64,000 bases of DNA from Pseudomonas knackmussii B13 (GTDB lineage: Bacteria; Pseudomonadota; Gammaproteobacteria; Pseudomonadales; Pseudomonadaceae): assembly GCF_000689415.1 (NCBI RefSeq), contig NZ_HG322950.1, positions 930,001-994,000 on the forward strand. Reading direction: 5' to 3'. Under the pieces are notes generated by a model. That model did not search any database and was not told where the DNA came from. It worked only from the letters and a program-made list of their open reading frames with translations. The position numbers and the translations under genes were made by a program. Below are positions 52,977 through 61,701 of this stretch, one piece after another. Each line of letters starts with the position of its first letter. Position 1 is the first letter of the stretch.

Positions 52977-53876
52977 ATGACCTTGAAATCCGTCTTCAGC
53001 CTGCTGGCGACCCTGATCATCCTGGTGGTCGCCGTGATCATCGGCCGCACCCTCTGGGTGAACTACATGGACACCCCCTGGACCCGCGATGGCCGCGTGC
53101 GCGCCGACATCATCAACGTCGCCCCGGACGTCTCGGGCCTGGTGACCGACGTGCCGGTGCGCGACAACCAGCGGGTGAAGAAGGGCGACCTGCTGATGCA
53201 GATCGACCCGGAGCACTACCAGATCGCCGTGAAGCAGGCCGAAGCCGCCGTCGCCTCGCGCCAGGCGACCCTGAAGATGCGCCAGCTCAGCGCCAAGCGC
53301 CGCGCCGCCATGGACAACGAAGTGGTCTCGCGCGAGAGCCTGGACGACGCCAGCAACACCGCCGCCGCCGCCGAAGCCGACTACCAGCAGGCCCTGGCCG
53401 CGCTCGACGCCGCCAAGCTGAACCTGCAGCGCACCCAGGTGCGCGCCGCCGTGGACGGCTACGTGACCAACCTCAACGTGCACCGCGGCGACTACGCCCG
53501 CGCCGGCGAGGCGAAGATGGCGGTGGTCGACGAGAACTCCTACTGGATCTACGGCTACTTCGAGGAAACCAAGCTGCCGCACATCGCAGTAGGCGACCCG
53601 GCCGAGCTGCAGCTGATGAGCGGCGAGCGCCTGAAGGGCCACGTCGAGAGCATCGCCCGCGCCATCTACGACCGCGACAACCCGGAGAGCCGCGAGCTGG
53701 TGGCCGACGTGAACCCGACCTTCAACTGGGTCCGCCTGGCCCAGCGCGTGCCGGTGCGCATCCACATCGACGAAGTGCCGCAAGGCGTGCTGCTGTCGGC
53801 GGGCATCACCGCGACCGTGATCGTCAACCCGAACCGCAAGGACACCGGCGGCGCCCAGGCGGCGACGGCGCAGTAA
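52977..53876 (+). CDS. HlyD-family adaptor protein (AaeA-like)
   Basis: A 299-residue periplasmic adaptor: N-terminal anchor (about 7-23), a first lipoyl half (VSGLVTDVPVRDNQRVKKGDLLMQIDPEHYQIAVKQAEA), a short alpha-hairpin (about 75-140), the second half VRAAVDGYVTNLNVHRGDYA and a beta-barrel. NYMDTPWTRDGRVRADIINVAPDV is the family start. It bridges the FUSC pump to the outer-membrane factor. The operon ends at a terminator 17 bp later. Confidence 0.88.
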   Translation: MTLKSVFSLLATLIILVVAVIIGRTLWVNYMDTPWTRDGRVRADIINVAPDVSGLVTDVPVRDNQRVKKGDLLMQIDPEHYQIAVKQAEAAVASRQATLKMRQLSAKRRAAMDNEVVSRESLDDASNTAAAAEADYQQALAALDAAKLNLQRTQVRAAVDGYVTNLNVHRGDYARAGEAKMAVVDENSYWIYGYFEETKLPHIAVGDPAELQLMSGERLKGHVESIARAIYDRDNPESRELVADVNPTFNWVRLAQRVPVRIHIDEVPQGVLLSAGITATVIVNPNRKDTGGAQAATAQ

Positions 53877-53892
53877 GCGGTAGACGGATCAG

Positions 53893-53916
53893 AAACGGGG
53901 GCTTCGGCCCCCGTTT
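53893..53916 (+). terminator. Terminator of the FUSC efflux operon
   Basis: Stem AAACGGGGGC (53893-53902), loop TTCG, GCCCCCGTTT (53907-53916), followed by T. It lies 17 bp after the HlyD stop. Confidence 0.88.
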
Positions 53917-53938
53917 TCGTTGGTGGCGGCTCTTCCCT

Positions 53939-54122
53939 GTAGGAGCGGATTCATCCGCGAAAATCCCCACACCGGTCCCCCCTGTAGGAGCGCGCCATGC
54001 GCGCGAATCGCGGCCATGGGCCGCTCCTACAGGGGAACGCCGTGCCGTGCGGTTCGCGAGCAAGCTCGCTCCTACGGGGATACGCCGTGCCAGGCCAATC
54101 GCGGATGAGATCCGCTCCTACG
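53939..54122. repeat. REP-type palindrome cluster B5
   Basis: At least four GTAGGAGCG/CGCTCCTAC arms fill this gap. The segment 53983-54058 is 74/76 identical (by my count) to 59160-59235 in the same orientation. No gene is present. Confidence 0.85.
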
Positions 54123-54132
54123 CAGGTCGTGT

Positions 54133-55020
54133 TCAGACCAACCCCGGCGCCGCGAAATGCGGGCGGACCGGGTAGCCGTCGAGCAGCGCCTGGACCTTCT
54201 CTTCCTCCAGCGCACCATTGAACGGCAGGCCCAGGGCCTGGCGGTGGATGCCGGTGGCGGCCAGCCAGAGGGTGTCTATGCGGGCGGCGAGGGCGCCGGG
54301 CACGTCGGTCACCAGCGAGTCGCCGACGAACAGGATGCGTTGCGCACCGCGAGCCTGCAGTTGCCGTTCGGCGATGCGGAATGCTGCCGGGTCGGGCTTG
54401 CCGAACCACTGCACCTGGCCGCCTTGCTCGGCGAAGGCTTCGGCCAGACGGCCGGCGCCGAACACCGTGCGGCCGGCGGAGACCACCACGCGGTCCGGGT
54501 TGGCGCAGAGGAAGGGCAGCTCCACTGCATGGCGCAGCGGCGCGAAGCGGGCTTCCAGCTCATCGGTGGGGAAGCTGCCGACGCCGAGGATCAGCGAGGC
54601 CTTGTGGATATCCGCGTCGAAGCGCTCGCGGATGTGCGCCGGCCAGGTTTCCAGGGCATCGCCGACGCCGGCGATGTAGATGCCGCCGCGCTGCAGTTCG
54701 GGCGTGCGTTCGATGGCGTCGATGGCCAGTTGGCCGGAAGTGGTGATGCCGCTGTAGAGCGTTGGCGATACACCAAGCGCAGTGAGCGTGGCGGCCATTT
54801 CCGCGACGCTGCGCGAGGCGTTGCTGAGGAACCACACCGGCTTGCCCTCGGCGGCGCGGCGTTGCAGCCAGGCCAGGGCGCCGGGGAAGACTTCGGCGCC
54901 GTCCATGAGCACGCCCCAGAGGTCGAGCAGGTAGGCGTCGTAGTCGGCGCAGAGGGCGTCGAGGCCGGCGTGGTCGACGAGGCGGGTGTCGGTGACGGCT
55001 TGGAAATGCGAGGCGGGCAT
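54133..55020 (-). CDS. HAD-superfamily class IIA hydrolase
   Basis: A 295-residue HAD phosphatase of the NagD/TIGR01459 group: motif I AYLLDLWGVLMDG (nucleophile Asp in DLWG), motif II WFLSNASRS, a class IIA cap, then FGKPDPAAF and motif IV VGDSLVTDVPGAL. The second Asp of the usual DxD is replaced (DLWG), as in many members of this subgroup. The substrate is unknown. The start at ATG 55020 (MPASHFQAV) is uncertain, with a poor ribosome site. Confidence 0.8.
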   Translation of the reverse strand: MPASHFQAVTDTRLVDHAGLDALCADYDAYLLDLWGVLMDGAEVFPGALAWLQRRAAEGKPVWFLSNASRSVAEMAATLTALGVSPTLYSGITTSGQLAIDAIERTPELQRGGIYIAGVGDALETWPAHIRERFDADIHKASLILGVGSFPTDELEARFAPLRHAVELPFLCANPDRVVVSAGRTVFGAGRLAEAFAEQGGQVQWFGKPDPAAFRIAERQLQARGAQRILFVGDSLVTDVPGALAARIDTLWLAATGIHRQALGLPFNGALEEEKVQALLDGYPVRPHFAAPGLV

Positions 55021-55124
55021 GGCGATCCGGTCGAGGCGAAGGCAAGCGGAGACGCCTGCGTCAGGCGTCGGTCGCCACAAAGCCTAACGCAGCCGCGCCT
55101 GTTCCGGGGAATCCGCCGGGTCGA

Positions 55125-55799
55125 TCAGGGCTTGGCCGGTGCCGGTGGCGCGGCGGCCTGAGTGGTGCCGAGCGAGCCCTCGACCAGGCCCTTGAGGTTG
55201 CACAGGCTGAACAGGCTGGTGCTGCAGCGGCCTTCGCGCATGGCGGTGCGGACAGCCTCGACCTCGACGTTCTGCACGTAGTGGATGGCCGGCCCCATGT
55301 CGTCCGCGTGGCCGAAGCCGCCGTCGACCATCTCCTTGAGCGCCTCTTCCTTGCTCCAGCCCTGGATGACGATGCGGTACATGGCCGCGAACAGGCCGGT
55401 GCGGTCGCGCCCGTGGGAGCAGTGCATCAGCACGGGGCCTTGTTGCTGGGCGGTCTGCAGGATGTGCAGCACGGCGATGACGTCGGCATCGTCGACATGA
55501 TCGGCGTGGGTCGGGTAGCGCAGCACCTGCACGGGCGCGCCACCGAGCCAGGCCTTGTCGTCGGGCTTGGTGAAGGTCAGCACGCTGTGCACGCCGAGCT
55601 TCTCCAGCAGGGCCACGTCCTGGCTGTGCGGCATGGCGCTGCGGTAGAGGGTCGGCGACATCCGGTAGAGGTTGAACGAGGTGTCCAGCGGTTGCGCCCA
55701 GGTGTCCGGGCGCGCATCGGCGTGCGCTGCCAGGACGGGCGAACCGAGAGCGATCAGGGTGGCGAGCGCGAGGGTGCGCAAACGGGGGACGATGGCCAT
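55125..55799 (-). CDS. Exported dual-specificity phosphatase, TpbA-like
   Basis: A 224-residue periplasmic phosphatase: signal peptide ending near LAAHA (about residue 27), then NLYRMSPTLYRSAMPHSQD and the P-loop C127-x5-R133 in HCSHGRDRTG; acidic candidates for the general acid are in THADHVDDADV. The sequence resembles TpbA of P. aeruginosa, which dephosphorylates the periplasmic side of the cyclase TpbB and lowers c-di-GMP. No TpbB gene is next to it here, so the target is inferred. The HAD gene follows on the same strand. Confidence 0.75.
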   Translation of the reverse strand: MAIVPRLRTLALATLIALGSPVLAAHADARPDTWAQPLDTSFNLYRMSPTLYRSAMPHSQDVALLEKLGVHSVLTFTKPDDKAWLGGAPVQVLRYPTHADHVDDADVIAVLHILQTAQQQGPVLMHCSHGRDRTGLFAAMYRIVIQGWSKEEALKEMVDGGFGHADDMGPAIHYVQNVEVEAVRTAMREGRCSTSLFSLCNLKGLVEGSLGTTQAAAPPAPAKP

Positions 55800-55896
55800 G
55801 CGGGCTCCTGTCTGTCAGGCGCGAGACATTAGGAGTCCGTCGATTAAGCAGCGATGAAGGCTTCGTGAAGAAATCGTCAAGCCGACAGCTGTTTTT

Positions 55897-56283
55897 TCAG
55901 CGCGGAAGAAAACGCTCCTGAACGCGCGGGCGGAAGAACCAGCAGGCCGCCAGCGGGTAGAACAGGTAGTTGAGCAGGAACAACAGCAGCGCGGCGTGGC
56001 TCGGCGGGTTGCGCCAGGCGGCCAGGGCGACCAGCCCCAGGTACAGCAGGGCCAGGCCGGCCGAGTAGAAGCCGAGCAGGCGCCAGCGCTCGCCGGTGGT
56101 GGGCAGGCGCCCCACGCGGCGGGCGAAGAAGAACGCCATGCCGGCGCCGATGGCCAGCGCCACCAGCAGGTTCACCGGGACCAGCCCATAGCGCAGCAAA
56201 GTGCGCAGCAGCACGTTGAGGGCGAAGGCGACGAGCATGCCGCCCAAGGCGTAGTAACGGGTGCGGACCGGCGCGTCGCTCAT
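55897..56283 (-). CDS. Small multi-pass membrane protein, unknown
   Basis: A 128-residue protein with four hydrophobic helices (about 11-27, 37-53, 70-88 and 96-115). It begins MSDAPVRTRYYALGGMLVAF and ends RPRVQERFLPR. I do not recognise the family. GGGAGAA lies before its ATG. It follows the SDR gene by 11 bp on the same strand and is likely in its operon. Confidence 0.65.
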   Translation of the reverse strand: MSDAPVRTRYYALGGMLVAFALNVLLRTLLRYGLVPVNLLVALAIGAGMAFFFARRVGRLPTTGERWRLLGFYSAGLALLYLGLVALAAWRNPPSHAALLLFLLNYLFYPLAACWFFRPRVQERFLPR

Positions 56284-56294
56284 CGGCGTTCTCC

Positions 56295-57125
56295 CTAGAG
56301 TTGGCCGTTCAGGCCGAAGCGTTTCTTCAGCGCGCGGTCCAGCAGCGCGGTTGGCAACCAGCGCGCGAGCAGGGGCAGGGCGCGGCTGCCGTGGCCGACA
56401 CGCAGCAGGCGCGGCACCGGATTGCGGTGGATGGTGCCGAGCACCTGACGGGCCAGCTCGGTGGCGGGTGTGGGCTTGTCCTGCGAGGCGTTGGCGCGAG
56501 CGCGGATGAACTCGCGCAGCGGCCACCAGGGCGAGTCCTCGGCGACAACGCCTTCCAGGCTGCGGTTGGCGTTGGCGCCGAAGCTGGAGGCTATGGCGCC
56601 GGGCTGCACTTCCAGCACCGCGATGCCGAAGGGCGCGAGCTCCAGGCGCAGCGCCTCGTTGAGCGCATGCACGGCGGCCTTGGACGCGCAGTAGGCACCG
56701 GCGAAAGGGGTGACCAGCACGCCGGAGACGCTGCCGATATTCACCAGCGTGCCCTTGCGTTCGCGCAGCAGCGGCAGGCAGGCGCGGCTCAGTTCGATCA
56801 CCGCGAACACGTTGGTCTCGAACTGCTGGCGCAGGACCTCGGCACCGCCGTCCAGCAGCGGGCCCATGGCGCCGTAGCCGGCGTTGTTGATCAGCACGTC
56901 GAGGCCGCCGACTTCGCTGCGCAGGCGCTCGGCCAGTGCGGCGACGGCGGCGCTGTCGGTCACGTCCAGGCGCACGCCGCGAAAGCCGGCCTGGTCGAGG
57001 ACGGCGACGTCCTCGTCGCGCCGCGCGGTGGCCCAGACGGCGTAGCCGGACTCGCGGAAGGCGTCGGCCAGGGCGCGGCCGATGCCGCTGGAGCATCCGG
57101 TGATGAGGGCGACGGGCTGGAACAT
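56295..57125 (-). CDS. Short-chain dehydrogenase/reductase
   Basis: A 276-residue classical SDR. The cofactor motif is TGCSSGIGRAL near residue 10, NNAGYGAMGP follows, and the active site is S...YCASKAAVHAL with the YxxxK pair. WATARRDED after the second strand favours NADPH. The SDR family reduces carbonyls or oxidises alcohols on many substrates; the substrate here is unknown. It is upstream of the small membrane protein gene and behind the 57196 gene on the same strand. Confidence 0.88.
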   Translation of the reverse strand: MFQPVALITGCSSGIGRALADAFRESGYAVWATARRDEDVAVLDQAGFRGVRLDVTDSAAVAALAERLRSEVGGLDVLINNAGYGAMGPLLDGGAEVLRQQFETNVFAVIELSRACLPLLRERKGTLVNIGSVSGVLVTPFAGAYCASKAAVHALNEALRLELAPFGIAVLEVQPGAIASSFGANANRSLEGVVAEDSPWWPLREFIRARANASQDKPTPATELARQVLGTIHRNPVPRLLRVGHGSRALPLLARWLPTALLDRALKKRFGLNGQL

Positions 57126-57195
57126 GCGGCAGTCCTTGGCGGAGAGGGAAAGGCTTCTACCCTAGCCGATAGGCACGCCAGGGGTGAAGCGCGGC

Positions 57196-57660
57196 TCAGC
57201 CGCCGAAGCGCCCTTCGATGCGTTCGGCGCGGAACTCCAGGGTGCTCGCCCGATAGCCCGGACGCAGCGTCGGCAGCGGCAGGCAGTCGTTCCAGCTGTC
57301 GCCGCCGAGCAGCGCGCCCGGGCCACGGTAGCGCGGCGTTTCGTAGAGATTCTCGGCGAGGTCGACGGTGTCGCCGGGGCGGTAGGCGGCGACCTTCCAG
57401 CGCAACTCCTGCAGTGGCGCATCGCTGCCGTTGCGCAGGTCGACGCGCAGCGGGCGGTCGGCCGGGCACAGGGTCGGTGCATAGCTAATGCGCAGTTCCA
57501 GGTGCTGCAGGCGGCGCTCGTCGCGGCTGTCCTGCCAGACCGCCAGGCTCACCACCAGCGCCAGGCCGACCAGCGCGGCGCCTGAAATCGGCAACGCGCG
57601 GCTGGGGTAGCGCAGCAGCAGGATGACCCAGGTGACGATGAGCAGCGAGCCGAACAGCAT
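57196..57660 (-). CDS. Membrane-anchored hypothetical protein
   Basis: A 154-residue protein with two hydrophobic helices at the N-terminus (about 1-17 and 22-42) and a soluble C-terminal domain with two Cys (TLCPADRPL and WNDCLPLPTL), probably periplasmic. I do not recognise the family; similar proteins are often labelled multidrug-transporter-like without evidence. The region 57661-57874 before the deaminase gene shows no feature. Confidence 0.6.
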   Translation of the reverse strand: MLFGSLLIVTWVILLLRYPSRALPISGAALVGLALVVSLAVWQDSRDERRLQHLELRISYAPTLCPADRPLRVDLRNGSDAPLQELRWKVAAYRPGDTVDLAENLYETPRYRGPGALLGGDSWNDCLPLPTLRPGYRASTLEFRAERIEGRFGG

Positions 57661-57874
57661 GGCGGGTTCCGTCGGGGAGAGGGACTAGAGCCTAGCAGGT
57701 GCAAGGGCGCGAGAGGACCATCCAAGGGGCCTGACCCAAGACGAAGGCACGACCGGTTCGGGCTTGCGCTGGCGGCGGCCCGTTTGCCTACGCGGTGGGT
57801 ATCGCGCTGGCTTATGCTTCGCCGTGGATCGCGCCGCCGTGCAACCTCGCGCCTGAGTCGCTACAGGAGTTCCC

Positions 57875-59116
57875 ATGAAGATCGTCAACGCCAAGCTGCG
57901 CAAGCAGACCGGCCTGTTCACCATTCGCTGCGAAGGCGAGCTCATTGCCGAGGTGCTGCCGCAGGCCGGCAGCGTGCTCGCCCGCAGCGACGAGCTCGAC
58001 GCCGCCGGGCAACTGGTCATCGCGCCCCTGGTCGAGCCGCACATCCACCTCGACGCCACCCTCACCGCCGGCGAGCCCGAGTGGAACATGAGCGGCACCC
58101 TGTTCGAGGGCATCGAGCGCTGGGCGCAGCGCAAGGAAACCATCACTCACGAGGACACCAAGTCCCGCGCCCACACCACCATCCGCATGCTGGCTGCCCA
58201 CGGTATCCAGCACGTGCGCACCCACGTGGACGTCACCGACCCGACCCTGGCCGCGCTCAAGGCGATGCTGGAAGTGAAGGAAGAGGCGAAGCACCTGGTG
58301 GACTTGCAGATAGTCGCGTTCCCGCAGGAGGGCATCGAGTCCTACGAGGGCGGTCGCGAGCTGATGGAAGAGGCGATCCGCCTCGGCGCCGACGTGGTCG
58401 GCGGCATCCCGCACTTCGAGAACACCCGCGAGCAGGGCGTCAGCTCGATCAGGTTCCTCATGGACCTGGCCGAGCGCACCGGCTGCCTGGTGGACGTGCA
58501 CTGCGACGAGACCGACGACCCCAACTCGCGCTTCCTCGAAGTGCTCGCCGAAGAGGCGCGGGTGCGCGGCATGGGCGCGCGCGTCACCGCCAGCCACACC
58601 ACGGCCATGGGCTCGTATGACAACGCCTACTGCTCGAAGCTGTTCCGCCTGCTCAAGCGCTCGGGCATCAGCTTCGTCTCCTGCCCGACCGAGAGCATCC
58701 ACCTGCAGGGCCGCTTCGATACCTTCCCGAAACGCCGTGGCGTGACCCGCGTGGCCGAAATCGACCGCGCCGGGATGAACGTCTGCTTCGGCCAGGATTC
58801 GATCAAGGACCCCTGGTACCCCCTGGGCAACGGCAACATTCTGCGGGTGCTCGATGCCGGCCTGCACATCTGCCACATGATGGGCTTCGACGACCTGCAG
58901 CGCAGCCTCGACCTGGTCACCGACAACAGCGCCCGCGCACTGAACCTGGGCGAGCGCTACGGCATTGCTGCCGGCCGCCCTGCCAACCTGCTGGTGCTGG
59001 GCGTGGACAGCGACTACGAGGCGGTACGCCAGCAGACCAAGGCGCTGTACTCGATCCGCCACGGCCGCATCCTGATGCGCCGCGCGCCGGAGAGCGTGGA
59101 GCTGTTCGAGGGCTGA
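57875..59116 (+). CDS. codA: Cytosine deaminase
   Basis: A 413-residue amidohydrolase that converts cytosine to uracil and ammonia. Metal ligands and active-site blocks match E. coli CodA: VEPHIHLDATLT (H56, H58), VDVHCDETDD, VTASHTTAMGSY and CFGQDSIKDPWYPLGNGN. The length is right for the family. The codB permease is not adjacent. It stands alone on the plus strand, with a CAGGAG site before the ATG, and faces algA, which ends beyond a REP cluster. Confidence 0.9.
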   Translation: MKIVNAKLRKQTGLFTIRCEGELIAEVLPQAGSVLARSDELDAAGQLVIAPLVEPHIHLDATLTAGEPEWNMSGTLFEGIERWAQRKETITHEDTKSRAHTTIRMLAAHGIQHVRTHVDVTDPTLAALKAMLEVKEEAKHLVDLQIVAFPQEGIESYEGGRELMEEAIRLGADVVGGIPHFENTREQGVSSIRFLMDLAERTGCLVDVHCDETDDPNSRFLEVLAEEARVRGMGARVTASHTTAMGSYDNAYCSKLFRLLKRSGISFVSCPTESIHLQGRFDTFPKRRGVTRVAEIDRAGMNVCFGQDSIKDPWYPLGNGNILRVLDAGLHICHMMGFDDLQRSLDLVTDNSARALNLGERYGIAAGRPANLLVLGVDSDYEAVRQQTKALYSIRHGRILMRRAPESVELFEG

Positions 59117-59117
59117 T

Positions 59118-59253
59118 AGAGCGGATTCATCCGTGAATATCCGTGCACCGAAGTCGCCATGTAGGAGCGCGCCATGCGCGCGATTCGCGGCCATGGGCCG
59201 CTCCTACAGGGGAACACCGTGCCGTGCGGTTCGCGGATGAATCCGCTCCTACA
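59118..59253. repeat. REP-type palindrome cluster B6
   Basis: Three palindrome units; 59160-59235 repeats 53983-54058. Together with the terminator that follows it fills the gap 59117-59332. Confidence 0.85.
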
Positions 59254-59274
59254 AAAACTTCGCGCAAAGAAAAA

Positions 59275-59299
59275 CCCCCAAGGCACATGGCCTTGGGGG
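59275..59299 (-). terminator. Terminator of the alginate operon
   Basis: Stem CCCCCAAGGC (59275-59284), loop ACATG, GCCTTGGGGG (59290-59299); on the minus strand it is followed by a T-rich stretch. It lies 34 bp after the algA stop. Confidence 0.88.
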
Positions 59300-59332
59300 C
59301 TGTTGGCGCCGATGGGGAGGCGCCGTCCTGAA

Positions 59333-60778
59333 CTAGCGTGCGCCGGCCTGGGCTTGCATCACAGCCGGTTCTGTACGTCCGTAGACATCCTCCAGACGCT
59401 CGATGTCGTCCTCGCCCAGGTAGCTGCCGGACTGCACCTCGATGATCTCCAGCGGGATCTTGCCGGGGTTGGCCAGGCGGTGCACCGAGGCGATGGGGAT
59501 GTAGGTGGACTGGTTCTCGGTGAGCAGGAACACCTTCTCGTCGCAGGTCACCTGGGCGGTGCCGGAGACCACGATCCAGTGCTCGGCGCGGTGGTGGTGC
59601 ATCTGCAGCGAGAGCTGCGCGCCGGGCTTCACGGTGATGTGCTTGACCTGGAAGCGGCCGCCCATGTCCACCGAGTCGTAGCTGCCCCAGGGGCGGTACA
59701 CCGCGCAGTGGTTCTGGGTTTCGCTGCGACCGGCGGCGTCGAGTTCGCCGACCACTTTCTTCACGTCCTGCACGCGGTCGCGGTGGGCGATCATCATGGC
59801 GTCCTTGGTTTCCACCACCACGATGTCGTCCAGGCCGACCACCGAGACCAGCTTGCCGTTGCCGTGCACCAGGCAGTTGCGGCTGTCGTGGACGACCACG
59901 TCGCCCTTGGTGACGTTGCCGTTGGCGTCCTTCTCGTGCACCTCCCAGATCGACGACCAGCTGCCGACGTCGTTCCAGCCGGCGTCCAGCGGCACCACGC
60001 AGGCGCGCTGGGTCTTTTCCATCACCGCGTAGTCGATGGAGTCGTCCGGGCAGCAGGCGAATGTGGCGGCGTCGATGTTCACCACCGTGCCTTCGCGCTG
60101 GCTGCGTTCCAGGGCCAGCAGGCAGGTGTCGTAGATGTCCGCGTCGTGGCGCTTGAGCTCTTCGAGGAAGCGGCTGGCGCGGAACAGGAACATGCCGCTG
60201 TTCCAGTAGTGGTTGCCCTGCTCGACGAACTGGCGGGCGCGTTCGGCATCGGGCTTCTCGATGAAGCGTTCGACCCGCGCCACGCCTTCAGGCAGGCGCT
60301 CGTCGGCGTTGGCGCGGATGTAGCCGTAGCCGGTCTCGGCACGTTGCGCCGGGACACCGAAGAGCACCATCTCGCCGCGTTCGGCGGCCACGGTGCCAAG
60401 GGCCAGGGCGCGCTGGAAGGCGCGTGGGTCTTCCAGCACGTGGTCGGCCGGCAGCACCAGCAGCAGTTCGTCACGGCCTTCGGCGACCAGCTGCATGGCG
60501 GCGATGGCCACGGCCGGCGCGGTGTTGCGACCGAAGGGTTCGAGCAGGATGCCCTGGCTCTGCAGGTTCAGCTGTTCGAGCTGTTCCTGGAGGATGAAGC
60601 GGTGCTCCTTGTTGCTCACCACCAGCGGCGGCTCCATGCCGTCGAAGGCCAGGCGCTCGACGGTCTGCTGGAACAGCGTGTGCTCGCCGGCCAGGGCGAG
60701 GAACTGCTTGGGATAGAGCTTGCGTGAAAGGGGCCAGAGTCGGGAGCCGCTGCCACCGGAAAGAATGACGGGAATCAT
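59333..60778 (-). CDS. algA: Mannose-1-P guanylyltransferase / mannose-6-P isomerase AlgA
   Basis: A 481-residue bifunctional enzyme giving GDP-mannose for alginate. The N-terminal nucleotidyltransferase has ILSGGSGSRLWPLSRKLYP and NWNSGMF-like (HYWNSGMFLF); the C-terminal cupin has GAQLSLQMHHHRAEHWIVVSG and ends RLEDVYGR. It is the last gene of the alg operon, with AAGGAG before the ATG. The gap to algF is 214 bp and contains a repeat, longer than the other gaps in this operon. Confidence 0.95.
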   Translation of the reverse strand: MIPVILSGGSGSRLWPLSRKLYPKQFLALAGEHTLFQQTVERLAFDGMEPPLVVSNKEHRFILQEQLEQLNLQSQGILLEPFGRNTAPAVAIAAMQLVAEGRDELLLVLPADHVLEDPRAFQRALALGTVAAERGEMVLFGVPAQRAETGYGYIRANADERLPEGVARVERFIEKPDAERARQFVEQGNHYWNSGMFLFRASRFLEELKRHDADIYDTCLLALERSQREGTVVNIDAATFACCPDDSIDYAVMEKTQRACVVPLDAGWNDVGSWSSIWEVHEKDANGNVTKGDVVVHDSRNCLVHGNGKLVSVVGLDDIVVVETKDAMMIAHRDRVQDVKKVVGELDAAGRSETQNHCAVYRPWGSYDSVDMGGRFQVKHITVKPGAQLSLQMHHHRAEHWIVVSGTAQVTCDEKVFLLTENQSTYIPIASVHRLANPGKIPLEIIEVQSGSYLGEDDIERLEDVYGRTEPAVMQAQAGAR

Positions 60779-60893
60779 GGGGTTTCTCCTTAAGCGTTCA
60801 TGCGTTCTGTGGGGCGCCCGCGGGCGCCGTTGCCGTTCTGGGTGACCTCTCCGTGCGGGCCGTCATGGCAGCCCGCTGTTTTTTCTGTTCATT

Positions 60894-60975
60894 GGGTCCC
60901 CGCGTTCGCGGGGAAGACGGTCAGAGCTACGTGCAGCTCCACGACTTCTCGTCATTCCCGCGAATGCGGGAACCC
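60894..60975. repeat. Palindromic repeat family A, copy 3
   Basis: Left unit from 60894 (GGGTCCCCGCG, with AAGACG in place of ATGACG) and right unit 60950-60975 identical to copy 1. It sits between algF and algA inside the operon, and the 60779-60992 gap holds nothing else recognisable. Confidence 0.8.
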
Positions 60976-60992
60976 AGAAAACCAACCAACCC

Positions 60993-61640
60993 TCAATCCG
61001 CCACCACCGGCCGCTTGACCCACACCGGCGAAAGCTTTCCGCCGGCGTCGGTGACGTACAGGCACACCACCTCGCCGCGGGCCAGGGTCACCGGCTTGAG
61101 GTCGCTGACCTTCTGCGCGCCGTCGAACAGCGCCAGGTCGACTTTCACCGGGTTGATCTCGCGGTCGCCGTGGCTTTTCGGGGCGACGTTGCCGACCACT
61201 TCGGTCTTGCCGTCGGCGGTCTTCAGGGTCAGCGCCTTGCCGCTGAGGTTCTGCACGCGCACCAGGGCCTTCTGCTTGTTCTTGAAGGGCGGCTCGCTTA
61301 CCAGCTGCGGTTGCGCGCCCGGTTCGCTGACCAGGGTGTAGTAGGCGTCCGGATCGAGTTTCACCGGCAGGCTCTGGCTGCCGACCTTGGCGGTGTAGCT
61401 GCCGGGCGGGAGGAACTTGAAGTCGCTGGAGCCCAGCGGCGCGACGTCGTTCAGCGCGGCGTTGCCGACGCTCACCGAGAGCTCGCTGTTGCCGGCGTTG
61501 TAGGCCCGCACGAAGGCCGAGCCCTTGGGCGCCTGCGGGCCGTAGAGGGCGGCTTCGCCGGCGTGTGCGCCGACGTTGGCCAGGCCCAGGGCCAAGGCGA
61601 GGGCGGGGATTTTCCAGCCTTGGGTCTTGGATCGGATCAT
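60993..61640 (-). CDS. algF: Alginate O-acetylation protein AlgF
   Basis: A 215-residue periplasmic protein: signal peptide ending near VGAHA (about residue 27), then GEAALYGPQAPKGSAFVRAYNAG and a second beta domain (ALVRVQNLSGKALTLKTADGKTEVVGNV). AlgF works with AlgI and AlgJ to add acetyl groups to mannuronate. The start ATG 61640 has GGAGG 9 bp upstream; an upstream in-frame codon is not needed. About the same length as in P. aeruginosa. Confidence 0.95.
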   Translation of the reverse strand: MIRSKTQGWKIPALALALGLANVGAHAGEAALYGPQAPKGSAFVRAYNAGNSELSVSVGNAALNDVAPLGSSDFKFLPPGSYTAKVGSQSLPVKLDPDAYYTLVSEPGAQPQLVSEPPFKNKQKALVRVQNLSGKALTLKTADGKTEVVGNVAPKSHGDREINPVKVDLALFDGAQKVSDLKPVTLARGEVVCLYVTDAGGKLSPVWVKRPVVAD

Positions 61641-61701
61641 GGGGTGTACCTCCGTCTCTTCTTGCATTGCAGCGGGCGCGCGGGCGCCCAGTGGGTGGCG
61701 C

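Noticed and set aside
53939..54122. Repeat cluster considered as a CRISPR array
   Set aside because: The units are palindromic, vary in length and alternate orientation, with no constant spacers; they are REP elements, and no cas gene is present.
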